The position numbers and the translations under genes were made by a program. The notes under the pieces were generated by a model. The model was not told the DNA's origin, made no database searches, and worked only from the letters and a program-made list of their open reading frames with translations. A stretch of DNA of 64,000 nucleotides from Anaerolinea thermolimosa (GTDB lineage: Bacteria; Chloroflexota; Anaerolineae; Anaerolineales; Anaerolineaceae), in NCBI RefSeq assembly GCF_001050195.2, contig NZ_DF967965.1:2999276-3063275 (forward strand). The letters run 5' to 3'. Shown piece by piece: positions 8,595 through 21,464 of this stretch. Numbering within the stretch: the stretch's first letter is position 1; each line of letters starts with the position of its first letter.

Positions 8595-9989
8595 CTAAAT
8601 TTCCACCACCTCACCCCGCTGAGGGTAAAAAACGGGCTTAATTTCGGCTTCAGCCAGCTTCTCCATAAAAGCCCCGGCCGCCGGCGGCTCGCCGTGTACC
8701 AGAAAGGTCTTTCTGAGCGTTTTCCGACTGCTCAAGGCATAACGAAGGAGCATATCCTGTCCGGCATGCGCCGAAAGCCCCCCAATCGTGGCCACCTCAC
8801 AGCGCAGTGAATATTCCTCCCCGAAAATCCGCACCTTCTTTTGCCTCTCTGCCAGCCTCCGTCCCAGAGTGTCCGGAGCCTGCCAGGAAACAATCATCAC
8901 CGTGTTTCGTGGGTCTTCAATATTATTTTTCAGATGGTGCAAAATCCGCCCTGTTTCGGCCATGCCCGACGCAGAAATAATCACCATAGGCCCGGGTCGG
9001 TCATTGATCGCCTTTGACTCTTCCACACTGCGGGTATAGACCAGCCCTTTAAATTCGAGCGCCGGGTGGCGCACCTCCCGGATAAATTGCCGGGTCTCTT
9101 CATCGAACAGGTCAGCGTGACGGATGAACACTTCAGTGGCATTCAACGCCAGGGGGCTGTCCACGTACACTGGCAGGGCAGGTAAATTCCCCTCCGAGAT
9201 CATCCGATTGAGCGAGTACACAATTTCCTGCGTCCGCCCCACCGAAAAAGCCGGGATAATGACCTTTCCCCCCCGTTCAACCGTGCGTAGAACCACATCC
9301 CGGAACTCTGTATACGCCGCCTCAGGATCGCGATGGGGTTTATCGCCATACGTGCATTCCATGATCAACACCTCAGCCGCTTCCGGCAGGGTTGGATCCT
9401 TCAACAAAGGCAGATTATCCCGCCCAATATCACCCGAAAACCACAGCCGGGTAAGCCGTCCGTTTTCCCGCACATCCAGACACACCCCTGCCGAGCCGAG
9501 GATATGCCCGGCATCAAAGAACCGCGCCGTCACCCCGGCCACCGGTTCAAAGGCCTCCAGATATCGAACGGGACGGAAGAATTCGCCCACCGCCTCGGCA
9601 TCCGCAATAGTATAGAGGGGTTCTACAGGGGGTTTCCCTTTCAGCGCATTCTTCCGGTTGATGTATTCCGCATCCGCTTCCTGAATATGCCCCGAGTCGC
9701 GCAGCATGACATCCGCAAGGTCTGCCGTAGCCGGGGTAGCGTAGATTGGCCCCCGAAAACCCTGTTTGACCAGATTCGGCAAATTTCCTGAATGGTCGAT
9801 GTGCGCATGCGAAAGAATGACTGCATCGACCCCTGCCGGTGAAAAAGGGAAATTGCGGTTAATCGTATACGTATCTGCACGCCGCCCCTGAAACATACCG
9901 CATTCCAGAAGCAGTCGGCGGCCATTGACCTCCAGCAAATGCTGTGAACCTGTCACCGTCTGAGCGGCACCATCGAAGTGAATTTTCAT
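8595..9989 (-). CDS. MBL-fold beta-CASP ribonuclease-like protein
   Basis: The 464-residue protein has the metallo-beta-lactamase zinc motif HAHIDHSG (H61, H63, D65, H66). Further metal ligands sit in the DAGHILGSA region, followed by a beta-CASP insertion and a C-terminal FLVHGEP motif. This is the YSH1/CPSF73-like family of single-strand RNA endonucleases or exonucleases found in many bacteria. Its ATG overlaps the stop of the RNase D gene by four bases (ATGA), so the two are co-translated. Together they probably act in RNA processing or decay. The tRNA-Ser gene lies just downstream on the same strand. The exact substrate is unknown. Confidence 0.9.
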   Translation of the reverse strand: MKIHFDGAAQTVTGSQHLLEVNGRRLLLECGMFQGRRADTYTINRNFPFSPAGVDAVILSHAHIDHSGNLPNLVKQGFRGPIYATPATADLADVMLRDSGHIQEADAEYINRKNALKGKPPVEPLYTIADAEAVGEFFRPVRYLEAFEPVAGVTARFFDAGHILGSAGVCLDVRENGRLTRLWFSGDIGRDNLPLLKDPTLPEAAEVLIMECTYGDKPHRDPEAAYTEFRDVVLRTVERGGKVIIPAFSVGRTQEIVYSLNRMISEGNLPALPVYVDSPLALNATEVFIRHADLFDEETRQFIREVRHPALEFKGLVYTRSVEESKAINDRPGPMVIISASGMAETGRILHHLKNNIEDPRNTVMIVSWQAPDTLGRRLAERQKKVRIFGEEYSLRCEVATIGGLSAHAGQDMLLRYALSSRKTLRKTFLVHGEPPAAGAFMEKLAEAEIKPVFYPQRGEVVEI

Positions 9990-11128
9990 GATCTGTTTTC
10001 CTGAATAATCCGGAGAATTTGTTCCCCAAAATGTTCGAGCCGCCAGGGATAGTCTGCCATCACCCTAGCAAGTTCCCCCGGAGTTCGCGGGTTGGCCTCA
10101 ACCAGGCGGTTCATGAGATCCCGCGGCAGAATGATATCCGATTCTACCCCCAGTTGCCGGCCTGTGTCTTTACGCCATTTGCGTAGCGCTTCGTGCCGCC
10201 GGAGAAAAGCCGCCGTGGGCCTGGGCTGGCGGCGTGGGGGGTAAACCGGTGAGGCCTTCTGGCCGCGCTCGATGGCCTCCATGATTCCCAGACCATAGCG
10301 GTCGAAAGCTCGGGCGCTCAAGCCGGGCACTCGCGCCAGGTCTTCCAGCGTCTGTGGAACCGAACGCGCAATTTCAGCCAGCACCGCATTTGGGAGCACC
10401 CTGAAAGGCGGCACATTGGCAAAACGCGCCTGCTGGTCACGGAAGTCGCACAGGGCCTGAAGAATGGCTGCCTCAACCGGATGAAGACTCTGCCGGCCAG
10501 CCACTCGCCAGCAATTCGGAGGTTCAGCTTCTACAGGGGCGGGAGGAATTTGAGCCAGATGACGAAAATCCTCCACGGCCAGCCCCAGCAGGCCTTTTTC
10601 TGCAAGCTGGGTGTATAAATGGTTGCGCAGTGCAATCAGATAATGGCTATCCAGCCGGGCATACGAGCGCATCACCTCCGGAAGGGGCCGCCGGGCCCAG
10701 TTTGCGCGCTGGTATTTTTTATCCAGATGAATACCAAAGTCCTCTTCCAGCAGTGCCCCCAGTCCCAGTTGAGGCTTACCCAGAATGCGGGCGGCCAGCA
10801 TGGTATCGAACAAGTTCTCGAACTGGAAACCAAAATCCCGCTTCAGACAGAGAATATCATACTCCGCCGCATGAAACACTTTCTCAATACCCGGGTCGGC
10901 AAAGATGGGAGCAAGTGCAGAAAGATCGTCGAGGGCCAAAGGATCGATCAGATAATCTGCCTCTTCGGTGGAAAACTGAATCAGACACACCTGTTCCTGA
11001 TAGGCATGCAGCCCATTCGATTCGGTATCCACCGCCACCTGCCGATGATGCAGTAATTCCTGCGCAACCTGCCGCAGTCCGGCTTGAGTTGCCACCCAGA
11101 TGGGCGGAGGTAAGGGTAAAGCAACCAT
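9986..11128 (-). CDS. rnd: Ribonuclease D-like 3'-5' exonuclease
   Basis: The 380-residue protein has the DEDDy exonuclease residues: D34 and E36 (AVDTESNG), D91 (AAEYDILCL), and Y156 and D160 (YARLDSHYL). An HRDC-like helical domain follows near 215-290 and a second helical part to the end, the layout of E. coli RNase D. RNase D trims 3' ends of tRNA precursors and other small structured RNAs. It is the first gene of a two-gene operon with the MBL/beta-CASP ribonuclease, the start codons overlapping. The start faces the response-regulator gene across 88 bases. Confidence 0.92.
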   Translation of the reverse strand: MVALPLPPPIWVATQAGLRQVAQELLHHRQVAVDTESNGLHAYQEQVCLIQFSTEEADYLIDPLALDDLSALAPIFADPGIEKVFHAAEYDILCLKRDFGFQFENLFDTMLAARILGKPQLGLGALLEEDFGIHLDKKYQRANWARRPLPEVMRSYARLDSHYLIALRNHLYTQLAEKGLLGLAVEDFRHLAQIPPAPVEAEPPNCWRVAGRQSLHPVEAAILQALCDFRDQQARFANVPPFRVLPNAVLAEIARSVPQTLEDLARVPGLSARAFDRYGLGIMEAIERGQKASPVYPPRRQPRPTAAFLRRHEALRKWRKDTGRQLGVESDIILPRDLMNRLVEANPRTPGELARVMADYPWRLEHFGEQILRIIQENRS

Positions 11129-11190
11129 GACCGAATTATAACGCCTCCAGAGCCTCGAAAGGCCGAAAGATTAAAAACTGCGACAATTCA

Positions 11191-11199
11191 TGGTATATT
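11191..11199 (+). promoter_or_regulatory. Extended -10 promoter for the two-component operon
   Basis: TGGTATATT fits an extended -10 element (TG-N-TATATT). No good -35 is visible. GAAGGAGG follows, five bases before the response-regulator ATG at 11217. Confidence 0.5.
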
Positions 11200-11216
11200 A
11201 AAACGAAGGAGGGCGT

Positions 11217-11894
11217 ATGAAAGAACGCATTCTGATCATAGAAGATGATGAAGGCATAGTCCGGGTATTGAAACGGGCGCTGACCTATGAAGGTTACCAG
11301 GTGGATACCGCGCTGGACGGCGAGAATGGCCTGCACCTCGCTCGCGACCACCGCCCCGACCTGGTCATCCTCGACCTGATGCTCCCCGGCATGGATGGCA
11401 TCGAGGTCTGCCAGCGCCTGCGCAGTGGCGGCAACCTGCCCATTCTCATGCTCACCGCCAAGGATGCCGTTCAAGATCGGGTTCAAGGGCTGGATGCCGG
11501 CGCTGATGATTACATGACCAAACCCTTCGAACTGGACGAATTACTCGCGCGCATTCGGGCCCTCCTGCGCCGAACTCAACTCGAACGGGCGCCGGTGCTT
11601 TCCTTTGCCGACCTCACCCTGGATACCTCCACCCGTCAGGCCTCTCGCAAGGGGCGCCTCATCTCCCTCACCGCCAAAGAATATGATCTTCTCGAATTAT
11701 TCCTGCGCCACCCGCGTCAGGTGCTCACCCGTGAAATGATCTTCGACCGCATCTGGGGATACGATTTCGGCGGCGAGAGCAACGTTCTCGACGTGTACAT
11801 TCGCTACCTCAGACAGAAACTCGAAAGCGGCGGAGAACCCCGCCTCATCCATACCGTGCGCGGGGTGGGCTACGTGTTAAGAGAAAATCCCTGA
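11217..11894 (+). CDS. OmpR/PhoB-family response regulator
   Basis: The 225-residue protein has a receiver domain with acidic D10/D11, phospho-acceptor D53 ([12 protein letters not shown]), T80 and K102 (YMTKPFE). A winged-helix DNA-binding domain follows (about 128-222), ending in the usual [11 protein letters not shown]. Phosphorylation by the adjacent kinase would promote DNA binding. The gene has a strong GAAGGAGG ribosome site. It overlaps the kinase gene by one base (TGATG), so they are translated in ratio. The regulated genes cannot be named from this window. Confidence 0.96.
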   Translation: MKERILIIEDDEGIVRVLKRALTYEGYQVDTALDGENGLHLARDHRPDLVILDLMLPGMDGIEVCQRLRSGGNLPILMLTAKDAVQDRVQGLDAGADDYMTKPFELDELLARIRALLRRTQLERAPVLSFADLTLDTSTRQASRKGRLISLTAKEYDLLELFLRHPRQVLTREMIFDRIWGYDFGGESNVLDVYIRYLRQKLESGGEPRLIHTVRGVGYVLRENP

Positions 11895-13285
11895 TGTCTT
11901 TGCGGCTTCGCCTGACCCTCCTGTACACATCGCTGATCGGAGGGACTCTTTTCCTGTTTGGATCGCTGGTTTACGCTCTCGTCAGTCTGATCCTGATTGA
12001 CCAGATTGACTCCATTCTTTCCCAACAGGCCGAAGCCCTTGTGCAGGTCCTGCGGGTCAATGCTGAAGGCGACTTCGACACCCGGTTGCTGGATAGCTTT
12101 CAGCCTGCAGACAGCACGCTGTTATTCCAGGTATGGGGCATAGACCGTGAGTTAAAATACGCCCGGCCCAGGTTCTGGCGCGACCCTCTCGATCCTCTTG
12201 CGGCCCAATTAGGACGTACCATGTTCAATTCAGCCTACAGTCGGGGAACGCATCTCAGGGTCATCAGCATCCCGTTGCTCACCCGCCGCGGCCCCAGTGG
12301 GTTGCTTCAGGTGGGGGTAAGCCTGCGCCTGCTGGACACCACCCAGCAAGCCCTGGCTTCCATTCTCATCGCCTTGGCCCTGCTTTCGATGACCCTCGCC
12401 GCGGCTTTTGGTTCCTGGATCATCCATCGAGCACTTGCCCCTCTGGCTACCGCCACGCAGATCGCCACCACCATCACCCGCGCAGACGACCTTTCTCGTC
12501 GTATTCCCCTGGAAGGCCCGCCGGATACCGAGATCGGCCAGCTCATTGAAGCTTTCAATGAAACCTTCAGCCGCCTTGAAAACCTGTTCCTTGCCCAGCG
12601 GCGTTTTGTTGCCGATGTCAGCCACGAATTACGCACCCCACTGACGGTTATAAAAGGGGAAGTGAGCCTGATGCGAAAAATGCGGCAGGTCGACGAAGAT
12701 TCGCTCAACTCCATTGAAGCCGAAGTTGATCGCCTGACTCGACTGGTGGGGAATTTACTCCTGCTGGCTCATGCAGAATCGGGAAAATTACCCCTGGAAT
12801 TGAAGCCGGTCGAACTCGATACGGTGCTTCTGGAAGTTTTCCAGCAAATGCGCACCCTGGCAGGTGATAAAGTCACTTTGCAGATCCAGGAAATCGACCA
12901 GGTAAGCATCATCGGAGACCGCGATCGTCTCAAACAGGTCTTCTTCAATTTGATCGGAAATGCCATTCAATATACCCCGCAGGGTGGGCTGGTGTGCATC
13001 AGGCTTGGCTGGGTGGGCGAGAATGCCCGCGTGATCATCAGTGATAACGGCCCTGGAATCCCGGCAGAAGACTTGCCTCACATTTTTGAACGGTTTTACC
13101 GGGGAGAAAAGTCTCGCACGCGTTCTCATGGGAGCGGTTTTGGCCTGGGCTTATCCATTGCCTACTGGATCGTACGCAACCATGGCGGTTCTATCGATGT
13201 GCATTCTGTAGAAGGGCAGGGAACAACCTTTAGCGTCTGGCTGCCCAAAACCCCACCTCAACCGTCTGACTCAAAGAGCGAATAA
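11894..13285 (+). CDS. Membrane sensor histidine kinase with HAMP domain
   Basis: The 463-residue protein has an N-terminal membrane segment (about 13-37), an extracytoplasmic sensor region of some 115 residues and a second membrane segment (about 153-179). A HAMP linker follows, then the dimerisation H-box VSHELRTPLTVIKGE with the phosphorylated histidine near 244. The ATPase domain has the N box (NLIGNAIQYTP), the DNGPGIP box and the GSGFGLGLSI box. It should phosphorylate the response regulator just upstream, with which it shares one base. The sensed signal is unknown because the sensor region has no motif I recognise. Confidence 0.95.
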   Translation: MSLRLRLTLLYTSLIGGTLFLFGSLVYALVSLILIDQIDSILSQQAEALVQVLRVNAEGDFDTRLLDSFQPADSTLLFQVWGIDRELKYARPRFWRDPLDPLAAQLGRTMFNSAYSRGTHLRVISIPLLTRRGPSGLLQVGVSLRLLDTTQQALASILIALALLSMTLAAAFGSWIIHRALAPLATATQIATTITRADDLSRRIPLEGPPDTEIGQLIEAFNETFSRLENLFLAQRRFVADVSHELRTPLTVIKGEVSLMRKMRQVDEDSLNSIEAEVDRLTRLVGNLLLLAHAESGKLPLELKPVELDTVLLEVFQQMRTLAGDKVTLQIQEIDQVSIIGDRDRLKQVFFNLIGNAIQYTPQGGLVCIRLGWVGENARVIISDNGPGIPAEDLPHIFERFYRGEKSRTRSHGSGFGLGLSIAYWIVRNHGGSIDVHSVEGQGTTFSVWLPKTPPQPSDSKSE

Positions 13286-13316
13286 AAAAGGCGGTGAGTA
13301 ACTTTTTCTCACCGCC
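13282..13316 (-). terminator. Terminator for the membrane-protein gene, between convergent genes
   Basis: On the minus strand a perfect 9-bp stem, GGCGGTGAG with CTCACCGCC (9-base loop), is followed by TTTTTT. It lies just past the stop of the gene at 13342 and next to the end of the kinase gene, so it may also slow transcription coming from the other side. Confidence 0.85.
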
Positions 13317-13341
13317 CCAACCAGCGACCGGTAAATGACGC

Positions 13342-14154
13342 TCAGAACTTCCGTGCCTGACCGTTCTGTGAACCCTCCGAAATGTTCCGCGAAGACGGTG
13401 TTGCCTGGCGAGCGTTCATGGAAAGGCTGTGATAGGTGGGTTCAGGGTAACTGCGAACCGGCGATTCAGCCGGGGGCTCTGGCCGGTTGACCAGAGTGGC
13501 CGCCGGACGAACCGTTCGGTTCTCTGTAGCAGCAGCGGCCCTGGCCAGAGACGGGCGAGGGGTCAACGTGGGGGTGCTCAAGCCGGGGCTGGTCAACGAA
13601 GGTTGTTGAGCCGGTGAACGACGCATCCCACTTGTGCGGTGCGCTGCGCCGTGCAGCATTCGATCCATTGCCATGGAGAGCGAACCGATGATCAGAATGC
13701 GAATCACCCACACCATGACCGCTACGAATACCGGAACCACCGTGGCGATGGTTTTTGGGTCAACCACCGAAGCACTGCGAATTTGATGGTTGGTGATCGC
13801 CATGGACACCCCCCACCAGGTAAGAATCGCATTCATCGTCGCGGCCAGCAGCCATGCCCCGAACAAATACCAGACTTCTTTGGGTTCATCTACTCCTTGT
13901 TCAGGGGTAAAGAGGCGAGCGATCCCCGCAAAATCAATACCACAGAATGCCAGCGCCAGTAAGGTTGACCAGCGTATGCCGCCAAACTGGAGGTTTCCAA
14001 GTAAATCCTGCAACGCATGATCGGTGGTGCTGTAATTGAAAATTTCAAAGGCGATCAACGCACCGAAAATGAGGATGAGGAAGAATGTCCCAGGGCTGAT
14101 CGCGCCAAGAAAAGCGCGCATTTTAAGGTCAAACGAACGAGTGGAGGGAGCCAT
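13342..14154 (-). CDS. Four-helix membrane protein with a long proline/serine-rich tail, function unknown
   Basis: I do not recognise this family. From the preferred ATG at 14154 (AGGAG upstream; the longer frame would use a TTG at 14184) the protein has 270 residues. Four hydrophobic segments lie in the first ~175 residues (FFLILIFGALIAFEIF, then LLALAFCGIDFAGIA, WLLAATMNAILTWWG and VVPVFVAVMVWVIRILII). A tail of about 95 residues rich in P, S, T, A and R follows and is probably disordered. It has a near-consensus vegetative promoter with operator-like inverted repeats, so its expression is likely tightly repressed. It is a single-gene unit ended by a terminator and convergent with the histidine kinase gene. 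Confidence 0.75.
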   Translation of the reverse strand: MAPSTRSFDLKMRAFLGAISPGTFFLILIFGALIAFEIFNYSTTDHALQDLLGNLQFGGIRWSTLLALAFCGIDFAGIARLFTPEQGVDEPKEVWYLFGAWLLAATMNAILTWWGVSMAITNHQIRSASVVDPKTIATVVPVFVAVMVWVIRILIIGSLSMAMDRMLHGAAHRTSGMRRSPAQQPSLTSPGLSTPTLTPRPSLARAAAATENRTVRPAATLVNRPEPPAESPVRSYPEPTYHSLSMNARQATPSSRNISEGSQNGQARKF

Positions 14155-14203
14155 GTGTATCTTCTCCTTTATTATTTGAGGCAAGTGGATGAGATTTGAA
14201 ACT

Positions 14204-14232
14204 ATTATAGAACAATTATTCTAAAACGTCAA
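14204..14232 (-). promoter_or_regulatory. Vegetative promoter of the four-helix membrane protein
   Basis: On the minus strand TTGACG (14227-14232), a 17-base spacer and TATAAT (14204-14209) give a near-perfect sigma-70-type promoter, about 50 bases before the ATG at 14154. Confidence 0.85.
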
Positions 14233-14254
14233 TAGGTTTAGATAATTTGTTCTA
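14208..14254. promoter_or_regulatory. Pair of operator-like inverted repeats around the promoter
   Basis: Site 1 at 14208-14223 (TAGAACAATTATTCTA) is an almost perfect inverted repeat in the spacer, overlapping the -10. Site 2 at 14239-14254 (TAGATAATTTGTTCTA), just upstream of the -35, reads on the other strand as TAGAACAAATTATCTA, very like site 1. The centres are 31 bases apart, about three helical turns. This is a classic arrangement for a repressor binding as two dimers; the repressor is unknown. Confidence 0.65.
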
Positions 14255-14304
14255 ATTAAAATCTCGCCCTTCTGGCCGCCCCCATAGTTTTATCCCACCC
14301 CTGT

Positions 14305-14310
14305 TATAAT
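14305..14310 (+). promoter_or_regulatory. -10 element giving a probably leaderless LuxR-kelch mRNA
   Basis: TATAAT ends only 8 bases before the ATG at 14319, so transcription would start at or within a few bases of the start codon. No ribosome-binding site can be transcribed from this promoter. Confidence 0.6.
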
Positions 14311-14318
14311 GATAAGGT

Positions 14319-15707
14319 ATGGCACAGAGCCAGGAACCCCTCAGTGAACGCGAGACCGAAATTTTACGCCTGGTAGCCACGGGTGCATCCAACAAAGAGA
14401 TCGCCACCCGGCTGATGATCAGCCCGAACACCGTCAAGGTTCACCTGCGGAATATCTTTGCGAAAATCAACGTCGTATCGCGAACCGAGGCCACCCTGTA
14501 TGCCCTTCGTCATGGAATAGTCACGCAAGAAATTTCGCCCCCCGGCACGCCCGACGTCACTTCGCCGAGCTCTGGCAGCCCTCTCTCATTAATAGAAACC
14601 CATGCTCCTGTCGCAAAACCTGAACCTGCCCGGAAACATGAACCGGCCATCAGGTGGATCATCACCGGTGTTTTTCTGGTGATTGTTCTGGCCGCGGCTT
14701 ATTTTTTCATGGGGAGCAGCCTGCGTAGCCAATCTCAACCAACGCTCGCCTCTCCCCCGTGGATAATGGCTACTGTGCCCCCACGCTGGCAAAGGCAGCC
14801 TGCCCTCCCTGCCAGGTTGAGCGCCATGGCCGCCGTTACATATGAAGGGCGAATTTACCTCATCGGCGGCGCCACCGACAACGGCGTAAGCAGGGAGGTG
14901 TGGGTAAGTTCACCCAACACAAACCAGTGGAGTCAGCGCACTCCCAAACCTACCGCTGTCAGTGCCATTCAAGCGGCCATGCTTGGCGAACGGATATTCG
15001 TACCCGGCGGTTTAACCACCTCCGGTTCACCCACGCCCCTCCTCGAAATCTATAACCCGCGCGCCGATCGCTGGGACCGGGGGCAACCCCTTCCGCAACC
15101 CCTTGCGCGTTATGCTCTGGTAGCCTTTGAAGGAAACCTCTATCTCTTTGGAGGATGGAACGGCACAGCAATCGTTTCCAGTGTTTACCGTTACAATCCA
15201 GAAACCGACCAGTGGCAGGAACGCACCCCTCTGCCTGAAGGTCGCATCCTGGCGGGAGCCGTGGTTCAGGAAGGGCGCATTCTCATCATTGGGGGCGAGT
15301 CACCTCACGGCCCCTTATCCAGCGTGTTGGCCTATTACCCGAATCGTGAGGACACCGGCGATATCCCCTGGGAAGAAGCCCCCTCGCTTCCTGAAGCACG
15401 CCGTGGGATGGCCGCAACATCCATTGCCAGCACCGTTTATGTCGTTGGAGGGGATAACCCCGAAAACCCCACCGCCTCTCTCCCACCGCTTGCGCTCAAC
15501 CCAAATTCCGATTCCTGGATAACACTGGACAGCGTCGGTTGGGAAGCCGGTACTCAGGCGGCAATATTGCCTGTGGGGAATTATCTCCATATCCTTGGTG
15601 GGATGGTACAGGATGTTCCCAGTGACAGGCATGTCACATACCAGGCTCTCTACACCGTGGCCATTCCCCTGCTCTCCAATGATGCGCAGGGTGAGGGGGA
15701 GCGGTAA
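14319..15707 (+). CDS. Membrane-anchored LuxR-type DNA-binding protein with extracytoplasmic kelch repeats
   Basis: The 462-residue protein starts with a LuxR/GerE helix-turn-helix (LSERETEILRLVATGASNKE and SPNTVKVHLRNIF, residues 8-66). A flexible linker follows, then one membrane segment (about 113-131). The C-terminal part (about 160-455) has at least five kelch-like repeats with IYLIGG, LYLFGG, ILIIGG and VYVVGG strands, expected to form a beta-propeller outside the membrane. The layout is like CadC/ToxR-type one-component regulators: an outside sensor directly tied to a cytoplasmic DNA-binding domain. No receiver domain is present. The TATAAT is so close to the ATG that the mRNA is probably leaderless. 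It is convergent with the 5S rRNA gene. Confidence 0.88.
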   Translation: MAQSQEPLSERETEILRLVATGASNKEIATRLMISPNTVKVHLRNIFAKINVVSRTEATLYALRHGIVTQEISPPGTPDVTSPSSGSPLSLIETHAPVAKPEPARKHEPAIRWIITGVFLVIVLAAAYFFMGSSLRSQSQPTLASPPWIMATVPPRWQRQPALPARLSAMAAVTYEGRIYLIGGATDNGVSREVWVSSPNTNQWSQRTPKPTAVSAIQAAMLGERIFVPGGLTTSGSPTPLLEIYNPRADRWDRGQPLPQPLARYALVAFEGNLYLFGGWNGTAIVSSVYRYNPETDQWQERTPLPEGRILAGAVVQEGRILIIGGESPHGPLSSVLAYYPNREDTGDIPWEEAPSLPEARRGMAATSIASTVYVVGGDNPENPTASLPPLALNPNSDSWITLDSVGWEAGTQAAILPVGNYLHILGGMVQDVPSDRHVTYQALYTVAIPLLSNDAQGEGER

Positions 15708-15761
15708 AGGGAGAAGCGGATCCGGTGCCACAAAGGTGGGGGTAGAAGAATCAAAAAAGTC

Positions 15762-15879
15762 TCTTGGCAATGACCTACTCTTCCAGGGGGTCGCCCCCCA
15801 AGTACCATCGGCGCTGACGTCCTTAACGACCGGGTTCGGGATGTGTCCGGGTGTACCAACGTCGCTCCTATCACCAAGA
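15762..15879 (-). rRNA. rrf: 5S ribosomal RNA
   Basis: About 118 bases, closed by CTCTTGG/CCAAGAG terminal pairing, with the typical CCGAACCCGG and GATGGTACT segments on the minus strand. It is the last gene of the rRNA operon. A run of six T follows shortly after the 3' end and may serve in termination. Confidence 0.93.
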
Positions 15880-15897
15880 GACTTTCTCTTCACTTTA

Positions 15898-15919
15898 GAA
15901 TAGCTGAGCCTTTCGGCGC
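15898..15919 (-). other. 3' strand of the 23S rRNA processing stalk
   Basis: On the minus strand GCGCC...CTCAGCTATTC lies just past the 23S 3' end and pairs with GAATAGCTGAG...GGCGC at 18982-19002 upstream of the 23S 5' end. This is the stem usually cut by RNase III. Confidence 0.75.
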
Positions 15920-15959
15920 TCTCTGCCCAGGAAAAGTACAGAGTTCTCCGTACCACGCG

Positions 15960-18924
<2,965 letters not shown>

Positions 18925-18981
18925 GTCGTACGGAGATCTCCCGTACTCTTCCTTCCTTACTTCCTTCTCGGCTTGCTTGAT

Positions 18982-19002
18982 GCGCCTTTCTCTCAGCTAT
19001 TC
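18982..19002 (-). other. 5' strand of the 23S rRNA processing stalk
   Basis: GAATAGCTGAG and GGCGC on the minus strand upstream of 23S pair with the segment at 15898-15919 across the whole 23S gene. Confidence 0.75.
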
Positions 19003-19223
19003 CTTTGTTAACGTGCAGTGCAGGCCTCCCTTGGCCTCTCCCAGCCCCCTACCTGAGTAGGGTGCAGGAAACACCCAGGGAAACTACCAGCCATTTCTTT
19101 TTCAAAAGTTCAAGCGGCCCGGCTCTCCGCCAGACCGCTTGAGCAGTCAGCGCGGATCACCTCTCAAAAAATCAGGCCATTTCGTGTCTATCCAAACCTA
19201 CGTCCAACTCCTTCTTGGCCAGG

Positions 19224-19296
19224 TGGAGATGAGGGGACTCGAACCCCTGGCCTCCGCCGTGCAAAGGCGGCGCTCTCCCAACTAAGCTACATCCCC
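19224..19296 (-). tRNA. tRNA-Ala (TGC)
   Basis: The 73-base gene has acceptor GGGGATG pairing with CATCTCC, including the G3:U70 pair that marks alanine tRNAs, and discriminator A. The anticodon loop contains TGC. The CCA end is not encoded. It lies in the 16S-23S spacer. Confidence 0.96.
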
Positions 19297-19333
19297 GGTT
19301 TTCGGGCGCAGCTCCCCTTCTCTGGAGAGCCAG

Positions 19334-19407
19334 TGGGCCTTTCAGGGCTCGAACCTGAGACCTTGCCCTTATCAGAGGCACGCTCTAACCAACTGAGCTA
19401 AAGGCCC
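19334..19407 (-). tRNA. tRNA-Ile (GAT)
   Basis: The 74-base gene has acceptor GGGCCTT pairing with AAGGCCC, discriminator A, and anticodon loop CTGATAA giving GAT. The CCA end is not encoded. With tRNA-Ala it forms the usual Ile-Ala pair in the rRNA spacer. Confidence 0.96.
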
Positions 19408-19415
19408 GATTTCCA

Positions 19416-19447
19416 GCACCTCAACAACTGAAGAGTGATAAGGAAGG
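19416..19447 (-). other. 3' strand of the 16S rRNA processing stalk
   Basis: These 32 bases are an inverted copy of 21112-21143 (28 of 32 positions match; the others change C/T or A/G and keep G-U pairing). In the transcript the two strands pair across the 16S gene, the usual RNase III substrate. Confidence 0.82.
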
Positions 19448-19547
19448 GAAGCTGAGGCTCCCTTCGCCCCCGCGACCGCTCACAGGGGTCTTTTTTCGTC
19501 TTCCAAGGTTCGAGAGCCAGGCCTCAGCCTCACTCTCCAACCTCCCT

Positions 19548-21052
<1,505 letters not shown>

Positions 21053-21111
21053 ATCTTTGCGTTTTACCACTCTTTCAAGTGGTTCTTCCTTCCCTATCCA
21101 GGACCCTCGCT

Positions 21112-21143
21112 CCTTCCTTACCACTCTTCAATTGTTAAGGTGC
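21112..21143 (-). other. 5' strand of the 16S rRNA processing stalk
   Basis: This leader segment pairs with 19416-19447 across the 16S gene. On the minus strand it begins GCACCTTAACAATTGAAGAG, which also resembles a boxA antitermination element (compare the E. coli TGCTCTTTAACAA). Confidence 0.78.
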
Positions 21144-21304
21144 AACTCCCTCGAACCCTTCACCACAGCCGACAAAAATTCCGATGCCTTCTCATCACTG
21201 CGTTGACATCGGCTTCCGTCCATGATGCTTTCGGGTCCGAAACCCTTATTCGCTTGTTATCGATCCGCTTTTCGGCAAGACCTCTTTCGTGTTGGGCGTG
21301 TTTT

Positions 21305-21332
21305 ATTATACGCGTTTCTCACTGCTTGTCAA
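21305..21332 (-). promoter_or_regulatory. rRNA operon promoter P2
   Basis: On the minus strand TTGACA (21327-21332), 16 bases, then TATAAT (21305-21310): both hexamers are perfect. It is the promoter nearer to the 16S gene. Confidence 0.9.
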
Positions 21333-21409
21333 GAGGTTTTTGGGGGAATTTTCCCGCCCACTTAATCACAGTGAGGAAACGCTTTTCCTCACACCCTGCT
21401 TTCGGCCAA

Positions 21410-21437
21410 ATTATACCTGCCCTCTCAGCCCTGTCAA
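21410..21437 (-). promoter_or_regulatory. rRNA operon promoter P1
   Basis: On the minus strand TTGACA (21432-21437), 16 bases, then TATAAT (21410-21415). It has the same hexamers and spacer as P2, 105 bases upstream of it. A hairpin, GTGAGGAAA with TTTCCTCAC (21371-21392), lies between the two promoters. The rest of 21053-21464 is rRNA leader with no gene. Confidence 0.9.
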
Positions 21438-21464
21438 GGCCTGATCGAAGGCTTCTCCTTTTAC

